Source: Phoronis australis (taxonomy: Eukaryota; Phoronida; Phoronidae). Taken from it: a stretch of 58,591 nt of DNA. Each line of letters opens with the position of its first letter. The first letter of the stretch is position 1. The position numbers and the translations under genes are program-made. A model generated the notes under the pieces. That model did not search any database, was not told the origin of the DNA, and saw only the letters and a program-made list of their open reading frames with translations. This document shows positions 48,701 through 51,700 of this stretch, one piece after another. Location of the stretch: the NCBI GenBank assembly GCA_002633005.1, contig NMRA01000460.1, positions 303,653-362,243 on the forward strand, read 5' to 3'.

Positions 48701-51700
48701 ATATGAGATAACAGACGACTTCCAGGCGGATCGAACGGTCGCTGTGCCCACAAGTGGCAATTTGTTTTTTTTTCTGTTTTCCTTTGTTTCTCTGAAGTTC
48801 CTTGACAGATTTTTATGAAATATGGCATGTGCCCGTTTTTGGATGGCTTGTGCGTTTTTGTGCCATCTATTGGCCATTTTTATAATACAAATATATAACC
48901 CTAAAAGCTCACCATTTCCGATGCATTCGTGGACGCATTTCAATGCTCCGCGTTGCTCTTGATCAATTCTTTGTACACTTGAATAGGCGGGAACCTGCAT
49001 TTCAATGGGTGCCGCACAGAGGACGGGAGTGAATTGCACTCCTCTTACATAGGACAATATTTTGCATTAGACTTTAAAAAATGTGTTATCCATGCATAGT
49101 GGACACAGCGCTGGCAGATCAAAAGAAGCTGGAATTAGTCAGTGTTTTAACTCGGTTTTTAATTTACTTTTCTAGAGAGTAAACCACAATGACATGTGAT
49201 CGGAATTTCATGTCATAAATGAATCAAAATAAAAACATTCCATGAATAGTTCTGTGTAAATGGGTCACAGGTGACTACAGTGGAAAGTCTCTGGTTTCGG
49301 TTGCATAAAACAGAGAACAAAACTTTATAGGGATTACGTACATGTATTCGATCCCATTTTTGGCAACCTGAGCTTAAGGCTTGGCGATTTCGTTTCAATG
49401 TGGAAAACATTTTAATAAACAAAAACAGAAGTACTTGAATGACTTAAAATATGATTCCCTGTTTGATACAACTGACGCTATGCACGAGGGCGTGTTCTGC
49501 ATAAATAGATGTTACTAAAACAAACACATAACAATTTAAGGGCCTAATCTATTCAACCTGCAGCCCTTGACCAAATAGATTCGAATATTGTATTACATGT
49601 ATGTAATTAGAATTGCGCATTCTAAACCTAAGGCCTTAGACTGATGTCAAGAAGAAGGTAGATGTTGTGAAGATACTAAACCATATCTAATGTAACTGAT
49701 TGCTCTTTTGGGCAAAAGCAAACATTCGTAAAACATCACAACATAAACTGCTGCCCTTGGAATGCCGGTGGTAATAAATATGAAATTAATGAATTTCAAG
49801 ATGATTTTCATTGAAAAGAGTTCAACAGTTACAGATAAAGTATTTTACATTGTCTCTAAGCAAATAAATCAAACAGCCAATAACCTGTTTGCTCCACGAG
49901 TTCGTTTGTACATATGTTATGGTAAGTTTTCCTTCTTATTTGTGGTTCCTGCTTAAAATTATTTTCTTCGCTACAACAACATATCGCTCATTTTGGTTGA
50001 TTTTAGATTGCACTCGTCTTGTTCTTAGATATATCCCTCTACTGCTTAGTTAAAAACGCCACAGCATAAAGTAAACGCATTTTGACATTTGATAGCATGA
50101 TTACTAGAAACAACTGGATTTGGAAAGCTATGAAATGAAAGATTTGGCTGCTTCAACCAAGAATCATTGCAGTTTATGCCTGCGCAATACTGCACACGAG
50201 CATTGACATATTGGCGGACGACCGCAGCTTTTCTCGCAGCACGGCCTTAGGACAATACTGCCCGCTACAGGAAAAGTCGTGACGCATATCGGGGTATTAA
50301 ATCTATGCTGTAACTCTGTAGTCACACGTACACAGTAGGTTTACTCACCGGTTCAATGAAACTAGCAGAAATTATAGGGATAGAACGTTGTGGAATTCTA
50401 CTGTTTGAAAATCGTCGAGCGCTGTCAATCAAGTCATTTTAGTCAGCAGGAGTTTAGCTGCCGACCCAAGAAAGTTTTTGGAAACAGACTAAAACTATTT
50501 CGCACTTTTCAGATACCGAATTACGGCTGTCAAGGTTCAAGGACGCGGCGATAACAATTATCACTTAAATACGTACACACTAAAGTACAGTAACAATGGC
50601 CGCTACTGGGCTCTGTACCTGGACAGGACGAGAGATTCAACGGTGAGTTGATAGAATTATTTGCTCTTGTCTGATTTTGCAGAGTGTGTAACCAAATCTA
50701 TCCCTGTGCTGGATGGGAAGAGTTGTACGACTTGCTAAGATACAAAACAGAATTTGTTTGAAATCATTTAAGTTTGAAGGATGGATATAATACTGAGCCA
50801 CTTCCCGGGATACAACATAGCTCCCAACTGATTCATGTGGTCGCAAAATCGGCAAATTTTATCCAACAACAGGGGACGCGCACATGTGTACCTTTGTTAA
50901 AGTTCAGAATGTGTACATGTACGCAGTTAAAGTTTACACTATGTGTGACGCTAAGATATGTCCAATTTGTGCCAACTAATTGAATTCACACGAAACTTTC
51001 AAATACTATGCTTTTTACACGGTTCTCCGAAACGTTGTTACGAATTGTTTTTAAATGTTTCACTTTTGCATGACATGTTGTGATTTTTAAGAAGAAGTTA
51101 AAATGCATAAACAAAAACGAAACGATAATCTGCTGTCAATGTTTTTGGAAATTTTTCTTGAACATTTATGTCATAAAAAATTGGTCCTAATTATTGATCC
51201 TGCACTTTTGTTATGAATTTACCTTTCATTTGTGCTAAATGTGCCTAAAATCAAGATCACGTTTTCTTATTATTGACAGATTGGTATCAAATCAAAAGTC
51301 AAATTTTAACGAATTTCTGCTTTCAGAAAATATATACCTATGCTGAGTTAAAGATATCTCAAAACTTATTCACAAAAATCGGCCGTGTTTACAATATTTG
51401 ACATAGGTCTGGCAAAATGCCTTATCTTCATGTTCGAGTACCTTCAAGTACGAAATATATTACGTGTAGGCAAAAAAACATTTAGTAGAACCACCTTCAA
51501 CAAGTGATAATTTTTTATACTAGACAAAGCTCAAAGGCTATGGAGCTGTCACCCAAATCGAATCTCCCGCCTTGCATGTGCACTTCCCACAATGTGAACA
51601 CTCCTTTCATTTAATAAATCGCCATAAGATTGACAAGGTATACAAACGGGTGAGAAACAACATGACCGCCAGTCCTCAAATCCCACCGACTCACCACAAA

